A stretch of DNA of 64,000 bases from an uncultured Gemella sp. Lineage in GTDB: Bacteria > Bacillota > Bacilli > Staphylococcales > Gemellaceae. The notes below the pieces were generated by a model that was not told the origin of the DNA, did no database searches, and was given only the letters and a program-made list of their open reading frames with translations. The stretch covers positions 1 to 64,000 of the forward strand of contig USNF01000001.1 in NCBI GenBank assembly GCA_900555985.1, read 5' to 3'. A program made the translations under genes and the position numbers. Below, piece after piece: positions 40,416-49,409 of the stretch; within the stretch, counting starts at the first letter, position 1, and every line of letters begins with the position of its first letter.

Positions 40416-42311
40416 ATGAAGAAGAAAGAAGAAATTCTATCACAGTTAAATGACCAACAAAAATTACCAGTTGTGAATTACAAAGAAAACATGGTAGTTA
40501 TCTCAGGTGCAGGTTCTGGAAAAACTCATACTATAGTACAAAGAGTAGCATATATGATGCTTGATAATGTCAAAGCAGAGAATATTTTGATGTTTACGTT
40601 TACTAAAAAAGCTGCTGAAGAAATGAAAGAACGCATTGTTAAAACAGTAGGCGAACGAGCTGAAAATTTGATGGTATGCACGTATCATGCATTTTGTGTA
40701 AAATTGTTGCGGAAATATTGTCATTTAATTGGATTTTCTAATCCATTTTCTATCTATGACCCAGAACAATGTGATGAGATTATTATGGGTATTTTAAAAA
40801 GAAATGAATTAGATTTTGATTTAGGATTTGTTAAATCTTATATTAGTGATTGTAGATTAAATATGTTATCTCCTGATGATACTATTGCATTAGAAGAAGA
40901 ACATATTGAATATGCACATATTTATAAAGAGTTCCAGCAAATTTTAAAAGCACAAAATGCTTTTAATTTTGATGACTTAATTTATTATACGATTAAAATT
41001 TTAGAAAATTTTAATTCTGTATTACAAGAAGTTAATTCTCAATACCAATATATACTTAATGATGAATCTCAAGATTCTTCAGCACAGGACCTACGTTTTA
41101 TTAAATTATTATGTGGTCCTTATTCTCATTTATGTATGGTTGGAGACAATGACCAATCGATTTATGCGTTTCGTGGCTCTGATGTAAATTCTTGGGCACA
41201 ATTTATTAAAGATAATAATATAATTATATATAAATTAGAACAAAATTATCGTTCTAGTCAAACTATTGTTAATGCTTCTAATTCTGTAGTAGCTAATAAT
41301 ACTAAACTATTTGATAAAGTAGCTTATTCGGAAGGTGAAGTGGGTGCTCCTATTGTTAGTTTTGAATTAGATACTCATAAAAAAGAAGCGACTCGTGTAA
41401 CTCAAATCGTTAAATCTTGCGTTAAACAAGGTTATAAAGAAGAAGATATTGCTGTATTGTATCGCATGTCTTATTTAGGTCGCACAGTAGAAGATTCTTT
41501 TTTAGCAAATGGAGTAAATTATCATATTGTAAATGGTTTGCCTTTTTATAATAGAGCAGAAGTGAAAGATATTATTTCTTATTTACAAGTATTCAATAAT
41601 CCAAAAGATTTTATAGCTATTTGTCGTGCTCTTCAAGTACCTAAACGAGGTTTTGGAGAAAAAGCTATTGAAACATTAACATTTCATTTCTTACATAATG
41701 TAGATTCTGTTAAAGATATTGCTTCTATGAAACAAGTATTATTATCTTGTAAAGGATTATCTGCTAAACAAAAAATTGGATTAGCTAATTTTTGTGCAGT
41801 ATTAGAACAAATTCAAGAAGGTAGTTCTTTTATGACACCTGCTATGTTAATTGAACTAGTAGTTGAAGCAGTAAACTATAAAGAGTTTATTAAGAAAACA
41901 AAAGACGCTGAGGAATTTGAAGCCCGTTGGCAAATTGTTAATGAATTAATTGCTATCGCTAAACAATCTGTAACGTTACAAGATTTATTGGATGCAATGG
42001 TTGTAGGTCAACAAGAATCTGAAAATAAACATGGTGGTGTAACATTAACTACCATTCATTCTTCCAAAGGCTTAGAATGGCCAATCGTTATTATTATCGG
42101 TTGTAGTGAAATGCAAATTCCTTCTTTTATGGCGATTAAATCTCATATGGAAGAAGAAGAACGTCGTTTATTTTACGTTGGTATGACTCGTGCTAAATCT
42201 CTTTTATTTCTGACTCGTCATAATAAATCTAACTCTCGCGGAGCTTGGAGAAATTATGACGAATCAAGATTTTTAAAAGAAATTGATGACAAATATATTA
42301 AGCGCATGTAA
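40416..42311 (+). CDS. UvrD/PcrA-type superfamily 1 helicase
   Basis: The 631-aa protein holds all SF1A motifs. VVISGAGSGKTHTI (motif I) and FTFTKKAAEEMKERI (Ia) are followed by YILNDESQDSS (II, with Ser in place of the usual Ala in DE-Q-D), MVGDNDQSIYAFRGSD (III), QNYRSSQTIVNASN (IV), TTIHSSKGLEWPIVII (V) and LFYVGMTRAK (VI). It is a 3'-5' DNA translocase. It is shorter than PcrA (about 720 aa) at the C-terminus. GAAAGGAG precedes the ATG. Confidence 0.93.
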   Translation: MKKKEEILSQLNDQQKLPVVNYKENMVVISGAGSGKTHTIVQRVAYMMLDNVKAENILMFTFTKKAAEEMKERIVKTVGERAENLMVCTYHAFCVKLLRKYCHLIGFSNPFSIYDPEQCDEIIMGILKRNELDFDLGFVKSYISDCRLNMLSPDDTIALEEEHIEYAHIYKEFQQILKAQNAFNFDDLIYYTIKILENFNSVLQEVNSQYQYILNDESQDSSAQDLRFIKLLCGPYSHLCMVGDNDQSIYAFRGSDVNSWAQFIKDNNIIIYKLEQNYRSSQTIVNASNSVVANNTKLFDKVAYSEGEVGAPIVSFELDTHKKEATRVTQIVKSCVKQGYKEEDIAVLYRMSYLGRTVEDSFLANGVNYHIVNGLPFYNRAEVKDIISYLQVFNNPKDFIAICRALQVPKRGFGEKAIETLTFHFLHNVDSVKDIASMKQVLLSCKGLSAKQKIGLANFCAVLEQIQEGSSFMTPAMLIELVVEAVNYKEFIKKTKDAEEFEARWQIVNELIAIAKQSVTLQDLLDAMVVGQQESENKHGGVTLTTIHSSKGLEWPIVIIIGCSEMQIPSFMAIKSHMEEEERRLFYVGMTRAKSLLFLTRHNKSNSRGAWRNYDESRFLKEIDDKYIKRM

Positions 42312-42321
42312 TACTATAGAT

Positions 42322-44073
42322 ATGAAACAATTAGTATTAAAATCAAAAGAAGGGTCTTTCTATGAAATTGAAATTAATTCTGTTTCTAAGGAAGACCTTA
42401 ATTATTTATTTTGTCTTTTTAATTCTGGTAAAGTTCAATATAATTTAGATAATAAAACTTGGATTGTATCTGAGCAAATTTATAATGAATTAGAAAATAA
42501 ATTTTCTGTAGATTCGTATTTTAATTTAGGTTCTTGCATGAAATTGCAACCTTATGACTATCAAAAAGAGGTTGCAAATTTTATTTTGCATAATAAAAAG
42601 GCCCTTACTGTCCTGCCTTGCGGAGCTGGCAAGACTGTTATCGTTATTTGTTCGTATTTAGAAGCTTTGCATAAAAATGTAATTAATGGTCCTGGTCTTA
42701 TTATTGTAAAAGCTAGTTTAAAATATCAATGGCAACAAGAAGTTGGTAAATTCTCTGATTTAAAAGCTACTGTTATTAAAACATATTCAGAATTAACTTC
42801 TAATATAACTAATAAAATTAAAAATAGGGAATCTAAAAAAGAAAAAACAAAAGAGTTAAAAGAAGAAATTAAACAATTAAAAAAAGAACGTAGTCAATTA
42901 TTTAAAAATCAATTTAAAGGCTACGATTTGTATATTTGTAATTATGAAACTTTGTTAGATAAAGAAGTCAGCAAAGAATTATTAGCAATGAATTTAGAAT
43001 TCGTTGCTGCTGACGAAATACAATATGCTAAGTCAAATACTTCAAAAAGAAATAAAGCATTAGCTAAATTTGGTAATGCTAAAATGACTATTGGAGCTAC
43101 TGCTACACCAGTTCAAAATAATCCAGAAGATATTTATGGTTTATTCAAATTTATACAACCAGAATTATTTCCTAAGAAATCTGATTTTTCTTCTTTGTAT
43201 TTAAAATATGGTGGTTATGGTCGTGTTATTGGTGCTAAAAATACTAAACAATTGCACACGAAAATTAAACCATATATGATAATTAAAGATAAAAAAGATG
43301 TGGCAAAACAATTACCTCAATTAGTTGTTAATCAATTATATTGTGAATTTGAACCAGAACAATTAGAAATGTCTAATAAATTATTGGATGAATTAGCTGA
43401 GTTAAAACGGAAATTAGAAGCATTAGATAAAACATTATCTCCTGCTGAAGCATTACATAACGAAGAGCGTGCTAAATTAGATGCTGGTATTATGGCTCGT
43501 CAAGCTTTTGCTCAAGAACTTGCTAATTCAGAATTATTATTGTCTGAATCAGAAAGTGAAATGGCCAAACAATACATAACTGGGTGTAAAGAAAATCATA
43601 AATTAGATTTATTAATGAATTTAGTTGAAGAAATTATTGAATCTGGTGAAAAAGTTTGTATCTTTTCTAAGTTTAGACGTATGCAAGATGTCATTACTAA
43701 TCGTGTTAGAGAAATGAAATCTATTAAAGATGTTGGTATAGCATATGTTAATGGCGGTATTTCTGGTCAAGATAGATATAATGAAGTGTATAATAAATTC
43801 CAAGGTATAGATAATTATAAAATTTTATTATGCTCTGACAGCGGCGCGGAAGGTTTAAATTTACGAGCTTGTAAGTATTTAATAGAATATGAAGCTGCGG
43901 ATAGTTATGCAATCCAAACACAACGACATGGTAGACTTGAACGTGCAGATTCAATTCACGATACTGTATTCGTATATCAATTAATCGTTAAAGATTCTTA
44001 TGACGAAATTGGTCAAAAAATAATCAATAAAAAAAGAAAATATGATGCCGAAATTGTAAAAGGCATGTATTAA
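42322..44073 (+). CDS. SF2 helicase/translocase (SNF2-like)
   Basis: The ATG at 42322 is chosen because earlier in-frame starts lie in the helicase gene; no start has a clear ribosome site. The 583-aa protein has LTVLPCGAGKTVIVICSYLE (motif I), FVAADEIQYAKS (motif II, DEIQ), TIGATATPVQN (III), VCIFSKFRR (IV), LLCSDSGAEGLNLRA (V) and QTQRHGRLERAD (VI). It has the typical SNF2/RapA outline with a coiled coil inserted near residue 190. Its substrate is unknown, probably duplex DNA. Confidence 0.87.
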   Translation: MKQLVLKSKEGSFYEIEINSVSKEDLNYLFCLFNSGKVQYNLDNKTWIVSEQIYNELENKFSVDSYFNLGSCMKLQPYDYQKEVANFILHNKKALTVLPCGAGKTVIVICSYLEALHKNVINGPGLIIVKASLKYQWQQEVGKFSDLKATVIKTYSELTSNITNKIKNRESKKEKTKELKEEIKQLKKERSQLFKNQFKGYDLYICNYETLLDKEVSKELLAMNLEFVAADEIQYAKSNTSKRNKALAKFGNAKMTIGATATPVQNNPEDIYGLFKFIQPELFPKKSDFSSLYLKYGGYGRVIGAKNTKQLHTKIKPYMIIKDKKDVAKQLPQLVVNQLYCEFEPEQLEMSNKLLDELAELKRKLEALDKTLSPAEALHNEERAKLDAGIMARQAFAQELANSELLLSESESEMAKQYITGCKENHKLDLLMNLVEEIIESGEKVCIFSKFRRMQDVITNRVREMKSIKDVGIAYVNGGISGQDRYNEVYNKFQGIDNYKILLCSDSGAEGLNLRACKYLIEYEAADSYAIQTQRHGRLERADSIHDTVFVYQLIVKDSYDEIGQKIINKKRKYDAEIVKGMY

Positions 44074-44110
44074 TTATAGCCACCTTGTATAATACTGGGT
44101 GGCTATAATT
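44072..44110 (+). promoter_or_regulatory. CACCTTGTATAAT box in the loop of a 13-bp palindrome
   Basis: AATTATAGCCACC (44072-44084) pairs exactly with GGTGGCTATAATT (44098-44110), and TATAAT (44088-44093) is in the loop. It separates the translocase gene from 44131. Confidence 0.7.
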
Positions 44111-44130
44111 ATTTTATAAGGAGAAGATAT

Positions 44131-44901
44131 ATGCAACAAGAGCGTATTCCAAAAGAACAAATTCAAAAAGATGTTAAGAACGGTGTATGTAAAGTCATTG
44201 ATGGCTTTTTCGTATACTCAGATAAAGTAGTACAACATACATCTCATTTTGGATATACAATTAATCGAGGCACTCTATATAAAGCAAATGGTATGGTTGT
44301 TACAAGAGTAACAGATAAAAAACGTTTTTCTATTGCTAGATTAATTGCCAAAGCATTTTTATTAGAACAAGAAACAGAAGACTTCTTTGTTGTTTATAAA
44401 GATGGAAATAAAAAAAATTGTTATCTTGATAATTTAGATATTCAATATAAAGCTAAAGAAAAATATTGTAAGATTTGTGGCAAAGAACTTGGTAGAGGAA
44501 ACAAAACTAATGTTTGTTTAGATTGTAGACGTAAAAATGATGATATTATTGCTACAGAAGAAGAAATTTTAATTCGTAATGAAAAATTTAAGCATGCTAA
44601 TTTAGATGGCGCATCTCAAACAACATTAGATAAATTACATTTATATTTACAAGGGTATACATATCAATATATTGCCAATAAATATGGAGTAACTCGTCAA
44701 GCAATTGAATATGTTTTGAAACGTTTATTAGATAAAAATCGCCGTAAATATACTAAAAAAGATAATAAAGAATTAATTGTAAGATTACAAAAAACTATCG
44801 AAGAAAAACAAGAAGAAATTGGCAAATTATCTTATCAGATTATTCAAAAACAAAAAGAAATGAATAAATTAATTCGTAAGCAAAATACATTAATTAATTA
44901 A
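44131..44901 (+). CDS. HNH-like protein with zinc ribbon and helix-turn-helix
   Basis: The 256-aa protein has an N-terminal half resembling an HNH homing endonuclease domain (IARLIAKAFLLEQ, then VVYKDGNKKNCYLDNLDIQ). The usual His before DG is Tyr, so catalysis may be lost. A Cys pair cluster (CKICGKELGRGNKTNVCLDC) forms a probable zinc ribbon, followed by a helix-turn-helix (YQYIANKYGVTRQAIEYVL) and a C-terminal coiled coil. It may be a free-standing homing enzyme or its domesticated DNA-binding descendant. Confidence 0.7.
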   Translation: MQQERIPKEQIQKDVKNGVCKVIDGFFVYSDKVVQHTSHFGYTINRGTLYKANGMVVTRVTDKKRFSIARLIAKAFLLEQETEDFFVVYKDGNKKNCYLDNLDIQYKAKEKYCKICGKELGRGNKTNVCLDCRRKNDDIIATEEEILIRNEKFKHANLDGASQTTLDKLHLYLQGYTYQYIANKYGVTRQAIEYVLKRLLDKNRRKYTKKDNKELIVRLQKTIEEKQEEIGKLSYQIIQKQKEMNKLIRKQNTLIN

Positions 44902-44925
44902 TATACATAAGAAAGGGGGAATACT

Positions 44926-45843
44926 ATGGCTAATGATTCATCGTTTACTGGCGATGTACTTTTTTTTAATAAAACGTTAGAAAATACTCCAGAAAATAGA
45001 ATTAAAATGCAAGGCTTGCTAACTGCTTATTTAGATATATCAAATAATTATTATGGTAGCTTCGAAGAAGTGTATGTTGAAGATTTAGAATTTAATTTGA
45101 AATCAGATTATGTCGAAACTATTTCTAGGTCATTTTTTAGTTCTGGTAGATGGACATATGAAAGTTCTTTTAACTATCTTTTAGATTTTAATAAAGAAAA
45201 ATTTGATGATGAGATTGAACAATTGTGTAAAGCAGATAGCCAGAATAAAGAAAAATATGAAGTATTAACCTTTGATGATTTTATTGGTTTTGGCATTAGT
45301 GTAATGGGCACTGATTATGAACCTGGTTGTCATGTATTATATGAATTTTATGGAGAAAGCCAAATTATTGGTACCCAAGATGATAAAACTATATATGACG
45401 TGCCTGACCATACTATTAAAAATCTCCCATTTACTTCTGAAAATATTAATGATGCTGTTGGCAACATAGAAATGTTTGATTTCTCTACGTATTATGGCAT
45501 TCGTTTATTCTTTGAAAAAATATTTACTGATTATCTTGAAGATGGAGACGATAATTATAAATATGTGATGCAATTAATGCCAGTAGCTGGCCCAATTATT
45601 ATTAATTATTTAGGCTTTAATCTTGGTATATATCGTAGCGTAATTCAAATTGCTTCTTATATCTTTTTAAAATACATAGAAGATTATAATTATGAGTATT
45701 ATGAACTAGAAGTAACTTTTGAAAAAGATGAAATTCATATTGGAGATGTAATATACGAAGAAGATATTGTTCCAATTTTAAAAGATATAGAAGCCGCTGT
45801 AAAAAAATATATTAGTAAGAAAGAGTTAAAGAAACATGTCTAA
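44926..45843 (+). CDS. Hypothetical protein (305 aa), paralogue A
   Basis: GAAAGGGGGAA precedes the ATG. No family is recognised. The protein starts with SFTGDVLFFNKT and has FDFSTYYGIRLFFEKIFTDYL near residue 185. The next gene has matching patterns (IFNGTLILCSHK; FDFKTFYGIEVFLAMFFT), so the two arose by duplication. It is highly acidic with no signal or membrane segments. They overlap by eight bases. Confidence 0.75.
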   Translation: MANDSSFTGDVLFFNKTLENTPENRIKMQGLLTAYLDISNNYYGSFEEVYVEDLEFNLKSDYVETISRSFFSSGRWTYESSFNYLLDFNKEKFDDEIEQLCKADSQNKEKYEVLTFDDFIGFGISVMGTDYEPGCHVLYEFYGESQIIGTQDDKTIYDVPDHTIKNLPFTSENINDAVGNIEMFDFSTYYGIRLFFEKIFTDYLEDGDDNYKYVMQLMPVAGPIIINYLGFNLGIYRSVIQIASYIFLKYIEDYNYEYYELEVTFEKDEIHIGDVIYEEDIVPILKDIEAAVKKYISKKELKKHV

Positions 45844-46696
45844 TGGAATTTTTAATGGCACATTAATTCTATGTAGTCATAAAGCAAGAAACATAGATGT
45901 ATTTATGCAAATATCGAATTTATTTTTAGATATTAATAAATTAAATATGTTAGAGACTGAAGCAACATATCGGAGAGTTGGAACTACTTTTTTTTGTATT
46001 ATTAAAAATTGTAGATTGTTTCCTACTGGAATTAGTTTTTTTATCTATATACAAAATTTAATAAAAAACCTATATTATCATCCAAAAGTAGTTAAATATT
46101 TTAAAGAAAGTTTTTTGCCAAGGGATATAATTCTTGATTTATTTAGTATACGAGTATGTGGTAAATTTTTAAATATAAACGCTTCTTACTTAGAAAGAGT
46201 TTCATATTCTATTAGATTAATTGATGGTGAACCTGAAACAGCAAAAAAAGAAGAACAAGCTATCCCATTTGCAGAAGAAGCAAATAAATTTTTCTCTGAT
46301 AAACCATTCTTTGATTTTAAAACTTTCTACGGTATTGAGGTTTTTCTAGCAATGTTTTTTACTATTGAATATAATGCTGTAGGAGATATAATGTCATTAG
46401 CAACAGAATCAGAATTAAAAAATTTAAAAAAAACATATCCTTTGTTATATAATATATTTGCTTCAAGCAATATAGATTTAAAACATGATATGTATTCTAT
46501 TGCTATCGATACTTTTTATCCTTATGTAAAAGCTAAATATGGAGATATATTTGATTTTGGGAATAATAAAATTGCTTTAGAGAGAAATAATAATAAGTTA
46601 TTTTTACAAAATGTTTTTATTAATATATCTCTCAACAATTTGTTTTCTAAAATAGAAAAAAGAATATTTAATTATTTAAAAAGGAGAATGGAATAA
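45836..46696 (+). CDS. Hypothetical protein (286 aa), paralogue B
   Basis: The start overlaps paralogue A by eight bases. The shared layout with A (N-terminal beta strand, central FDF-T-YGI motif, helical end) marks it as a duplicate. It is more basic at the C-terminus (KIEKRIFNYLKRRME) and richer in Phe and Lys. Function unknown. Confidence 0.75.
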   Translation: MSNGIFNGTLILCSHKARNIDVFMQISNLFLDINKLNMLETEATYRRVGTTFFCIIKNCRLFPTGISFFIYIQNLIKNLYYHPKVVKYFKESFLPRDIILDLFSIRVCGKFLNINASYLERVSYSIRLIDGEPETAKKEEQAIPFAEEANKFFSDKPFFDFKTFYGIEVFLAMFFTIEYNAVGDIMSLATESELKNLKKTYPLLYNIFASSNIDLKHDMYSIAIDTFYPYVKAKYGDIFDFGNNKIALERNNNKLFLQNVFINISLNNLFSKIEKRIFNYLKRRME

Positions 46697-46862
46697 TGTT
46701 TGCTTTATTTTTACTTGCTGTTATTTTAATACCATCATATATAACTGATGAGTATTATAAATTAATTGCATTTTGTGCGTGGTGTATATGTGTTATGATA
46801 TATGGTGTCGTGCATATTATTATTAGAAAGGATAAAAAAGATGAGCCTTTTATTAAAATGCT
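46696..46862 (+). CDS. Small membrane protein, exon 1
   Basis: AAAAAGGAG precedes the ATG, which overlaps the preceding stop. Two hydrophobic segments (ALFLLAVILIPSYI and IAFCAWCICVMIYGVVHIII) are followed by a charged tail. Unspliced, the frame stops at 46869. If the IStron is removed between 46862 and 48769 the frame continues SIRKEFGNRK and stops at 48802, for a total of 66 aa. Confidence 0.6.
46841..46862 (+). CDS. Gam-like host-nuclease inhibitor, exon 1
   Basis: Seven codons (MSLLLKC) and the first base of the eighth. GAAAGG precedes the ATG at 46841. Unspliced, the frame stops at once (TAA, 46862-46864). Joined to 48769 it reads KC-S-VFEKNSEIGNN and continues into the 215-aa Gam-like protein. 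This supplies a ribosome site and start that the downstream exon lacks. Confidence 0.7.
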
Positions 46863-47340
46863 AAAATAATACTTGTAATTTTAATCATAAGATATATTTT
46901 AGCAAATTAGTAAGTCTATAGGGAAACTTGTAGGTAGTGACGGTTTTATCGTCCAACAAAGACACTGAATTGCTGGAAACCCCTAAAGCTCAATTAACTA
47001 CAATATAATCTTGAAAAATAGATAAATATGAATGTGGCGAAAGCAGAAAAAATAATTGAGATAGCATATGGTTAAATCCTAAGTGCTGTAATAATGGGCA
47101 ATCAGCAGCGAAGCCTTGCGTAGCAAGGAACGTTCAACGACTATTCCTCGTGAGGGAAGTACTGCACAAGCGTGTGGGAAGTGGTGTCGCCTAAGTTTTT
47201 ATTTTATAAAAATAAAAATATGGATAAGATATAGTCTGTGCTTATACGAAAGTATAAGATGCACGTAATGGTGCTGGTCAGAAGTAGCGATTCTGGCTGA
47301 ACAAGACTTCTAATTGATTAAAAAAATATGGTTCTAAAAT
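46863..47340 (+). ncRNA. Group I intron core of IStron copy 2
   Basis: Conserved blocks in order are AATTGCTGGAAACCCCTAAA (about 46970), TGGTTAAATCCTAAGT, AATGGGCAATCAGCAGCGAA, GAACGTTCAACGACTA and AAGATATAGTCTGTGC (about 47225). The same blocks occur in the element at 61945 and, slightly altered, in the recA intron. An autocatalytic RNA is expected. Confidence 0.88.
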
Positions 47341-47365
47341 GTCCTGAAAAGTTTTTACTAAAAAG

Positions 47366-47394
47366 TTGTTTTTTCAGTAAAAATATATTATAAT
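47366..47394 (+). promoter_or_regulatory. Promoter for tnpB copy 2
   Basis: TTGTTT (47366-47371), 17-base spacer, TATAAT (47389-47394). Confidence 0.65.
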
Positions 47395-47440
47395 TATCTC
47401 GTAATATTAATTAATAGGAAAGCGAGGTGAAATATAATAT

Positions 47441-48694
47441 ATGTATTTAACCATAAAACAACAAGTAAAACATTTAACTAAAGAAGAATATAATATTTTA
47501 AGAGAACTATGTAGAACAGCTAAGAATTTAACAAATCAAGCTATTTATAATATTCGACAACATTATTTCCAAGAAAAGCAACATTTAAAATATGAAGCAA
47601 ATTATCATGAATTAAAATACTTGGAAAATTATAAGTTGTTAAATTCTAATATGGCTCAACAAATTCTCAAAGATGTTGACTCAATGTTTAAATCATTTTT
47701 TGCTTTGATTAAATTAGTAAAGCAAGGAAAATATAATTTTAAACACATAAAATTACCTAATTATTTACCTAAAAATGGATATGCAAATTTAATCATTGGT
47801 CAAATTAGAATTAAAGATAATAGCATTTTAACAATTCCATTTTCTAATACTTTTAAGAAAAAATATAATACTAAGATTCAAATTAAAATTCCTCAAGTAT
47901 TAGAAGATAAAAAAATAAAAGAAATTATAATTATTCCTAAATTTAACGCTAGGTTCTTCGAGATTCAATATACTTATGAAATTCAAGAAGAAAAAATAAA
48001 TTTAAATACTAACAATGCACTGGCAATTGATTTAGGAGTTAATAATTTGTGTACTTGTATTACTAATACAGGTAAATCTTTTATTATTGATGGAAGAAAG
48101 TTAAAATCTATTAATCAATTCTTTAATAAAAGAAATGCAGAATTACAATCTATAAAAGATAAACAAAATATTAAGCGACAAACAATGCAACAATATTTAA
48201 TTTTTAATAAAAGAAAAAATAGAGTTGATGATTATATCAATAAAACTTGTCGTTATATTATTAATTATTGTTTAATTAATGATATTGGAACTTTAGTTAT
48301 CGGATACAATCAATCATTTCAATGTAAAACTAACTTAGGTAAAAGAAATAATCAGATTTTTACTCAATTACCATTTGGTAAAATACGAGAAAAATTAGAA
48401 TACTTATGTAAACGATATACTATTAATTATATCTTACAGGAAGAATCTTATACCTCTAAAGCTAGTTTCTTTGATAATGATGAGTTACCTATTTATAATG
48501 CGGATAATCCACAAGCATACGAGTTTAGTGGTAAACGCATTAAAAGAGGCTTATATCAAACTAAAAATAAATATCGTTTTAATGCAGATTGCAATGGAGC
48601 ATTAAATATTCTTCGTAAAAGTAAAGCTGTAGACTTAACAATCTTATGCCATAGGGGCGAACTGGACACGCCTAAAAGAATAAGGATTTCTTAG
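47441..48694 (+). CDS. tnpB: TnpB-like RNA-guided nuclease of the IStron, copy 2
   Basis: The 417-aa protein starts at ATG 47441 after GAGGTGA. It is a close relative of the copy at 209-1465, with the same AIDLGVNN (RuvC-I), LVIGYNQSF in place of the canonical RuvC-II glutamate region, EESYTSKASFFDND, and NADCNGALNIL (RuvC-III). No zinc ribbon is present. It is the payload of a group I intron, whose splicing removes it from the host mRNA. Confidence 0.9.
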   Translation: MYLTIKQQVKHLTKEEYNILRELCRTAKNLTNQAIYNIRQHYFQEKQHLKYEANYHELKYLENYKLLNSNMAQQILKDVDSMFKSFFALIKLVKQGKYNFKHIKLPNYLPKNGYANLIIGQIRIKDNSILTIPFSNTFKKKYNTKIQIKIPQVLEDKKIKEIIIIPKFNARFFEIQYTYEIQEEKINLNTNNALAIDLGVNNLCTCITNTGKSFIIDGRKLKSINQFFNKRNAELQSIKDKQNIKRQTMQQYLIFNKRKNRVDDYINKTCRYIINYCLINDIGTLVIGYNQSFQCKTNLGKRNNQIFTQLPFGKIREKLEYLCKRYTINYILQEESYTSKASFFDNDELPIYNADNPQAYEFSGKRIKRGLYQTKNKYRFNADCNGALNILRKSKAVDLTILCHRGELDTPKRIRIS

Positions 48695-48784
48695 AAAAAT
48701 CAAACTTCTTAATAAAGTAATTTTATATTGCTTTTAGAATCATATGATTTTAGTCATGTGAGGTTCAGCAGTATTCGAAAAGAA
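48605..48784 (+). ncRNA. Predicted TnpB guide RNA and adjacent guide, copy 2
   Basis: The 3' end of tnpB and the sequence to 48768 are conserved with copy 1 (for example GGGGCGAACTGGACACGCCT), which argues for an RNA scaffold. The guide would start at 48769, so it overlaps the 3' exon of the interrupted genes. Confidence 0.6.
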
Positions 48785-48802
48785 TTCGGAAATCGGAAAT
48801 AA
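48769..48802 (+). CDS. Small membrane protein, exon 2
   Basis: After splicing, the membrane-protein frame from exon 1 (46696-46862) reads through as SIRKEFGNRK and ends with TAA at 48800-48802. This region also encodes the start of the Gam-like protein in another frame. Confidence 0.5.
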
Positions 48803-49394
48803 CGAAATCCCGAATGTTATTTTTAAAGCAGATGAATCTTTAATCTGTGATTTAATAGAAGATATTGAAGCTCAAGATAACGAATTAATTTCTGGTAACT
48901 CTTTAGATAATCCAGAACAAATGACTCGAGAAGAAGCAGAATATTTTACTAAAAAATATATTGAAGCAGCTAATGAAATTAAAGAAGCAGAAGAAGTTGC
49001 TAAGCAATATATGGAACAACAACAAGAAAAAGTAAATAATTGGTTAGAAAAAATTAAAAAGAATAATCAATTTTTATTAGATATTTATGGTGGAGCTTTA
49101 GAAATATATACAAAAGCTCAACTAGAAGAAACTGGGAAGAAATCGATTAAATTAATTCAAGGGACTTTATCTTTTAGAAAGAGTCGAGATAAATATGAGT
49201 ATGATGAAGATGTATTACGTAAATCTTTAACAGATAATCATATTGATACGTTCTTTGAAGAAGTAGAACCTAAAATTAAGAAAGCAGAATTAAAAAAAGC
49301 TGCTACCGTTAAGAATAATAAATTATATATCAATGATACATTAATCGATGGTGTGACTATTACACCACAAGAAGATGTATTTTCTGTTAAATAG
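48769..49394 (+). CDS. Gam-like host-nuclease inhibitor, exon 2
   Basis: The exon encodes most of a 215-aa protein. The first ~50 residues are acidic, followed by a long coiled coil (EEAEYFTKKYIEAANEIKEA, then AKQYMEQQQEKVNNWLEKI) and KKSIKLIQGTLSFRKSRDKY. This is the pattern of phage Gam and Gp157-like proteins that protect DNA ends from host RecBCD-type nucleases. The frame is open from 48769 with no start before 48921, so the splice-supplied start is needed. Confidence 0.8.
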
Positions 49395-49409
49395 AAAGGA
49401 AGATTAACT

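Larger units (their letters stand above)
46863..48768 (+). mobile_element. IStron (group I intron fused to tnpB), copy 2
   Basis: The 1,906-base element has the group I core in its 5' part and tnpB in its 3' part. The left end holds a hairpin CTTGTAATTTTAATCATAAG and the right end a similar hairpin before TTCAG; both are typical IS200/605 subterminal ends. The splice positions equal the IS ends: exon AAAATGCT at 46862 and exon CAGTATT from 48769. Two overlapping genes at the site keep their reading frames after removal. Insertion follows AAAATGCT, which matches AAAATGAT at the third element. Confidence 0.88.

Noticed and set aside
46863..47340. CRISPR or tracr-like RNA upstream of tnpB copy 2
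   Set aside because: No direct repeats with spacers exist; the blocks match group I intron cores elsewhere in the window.
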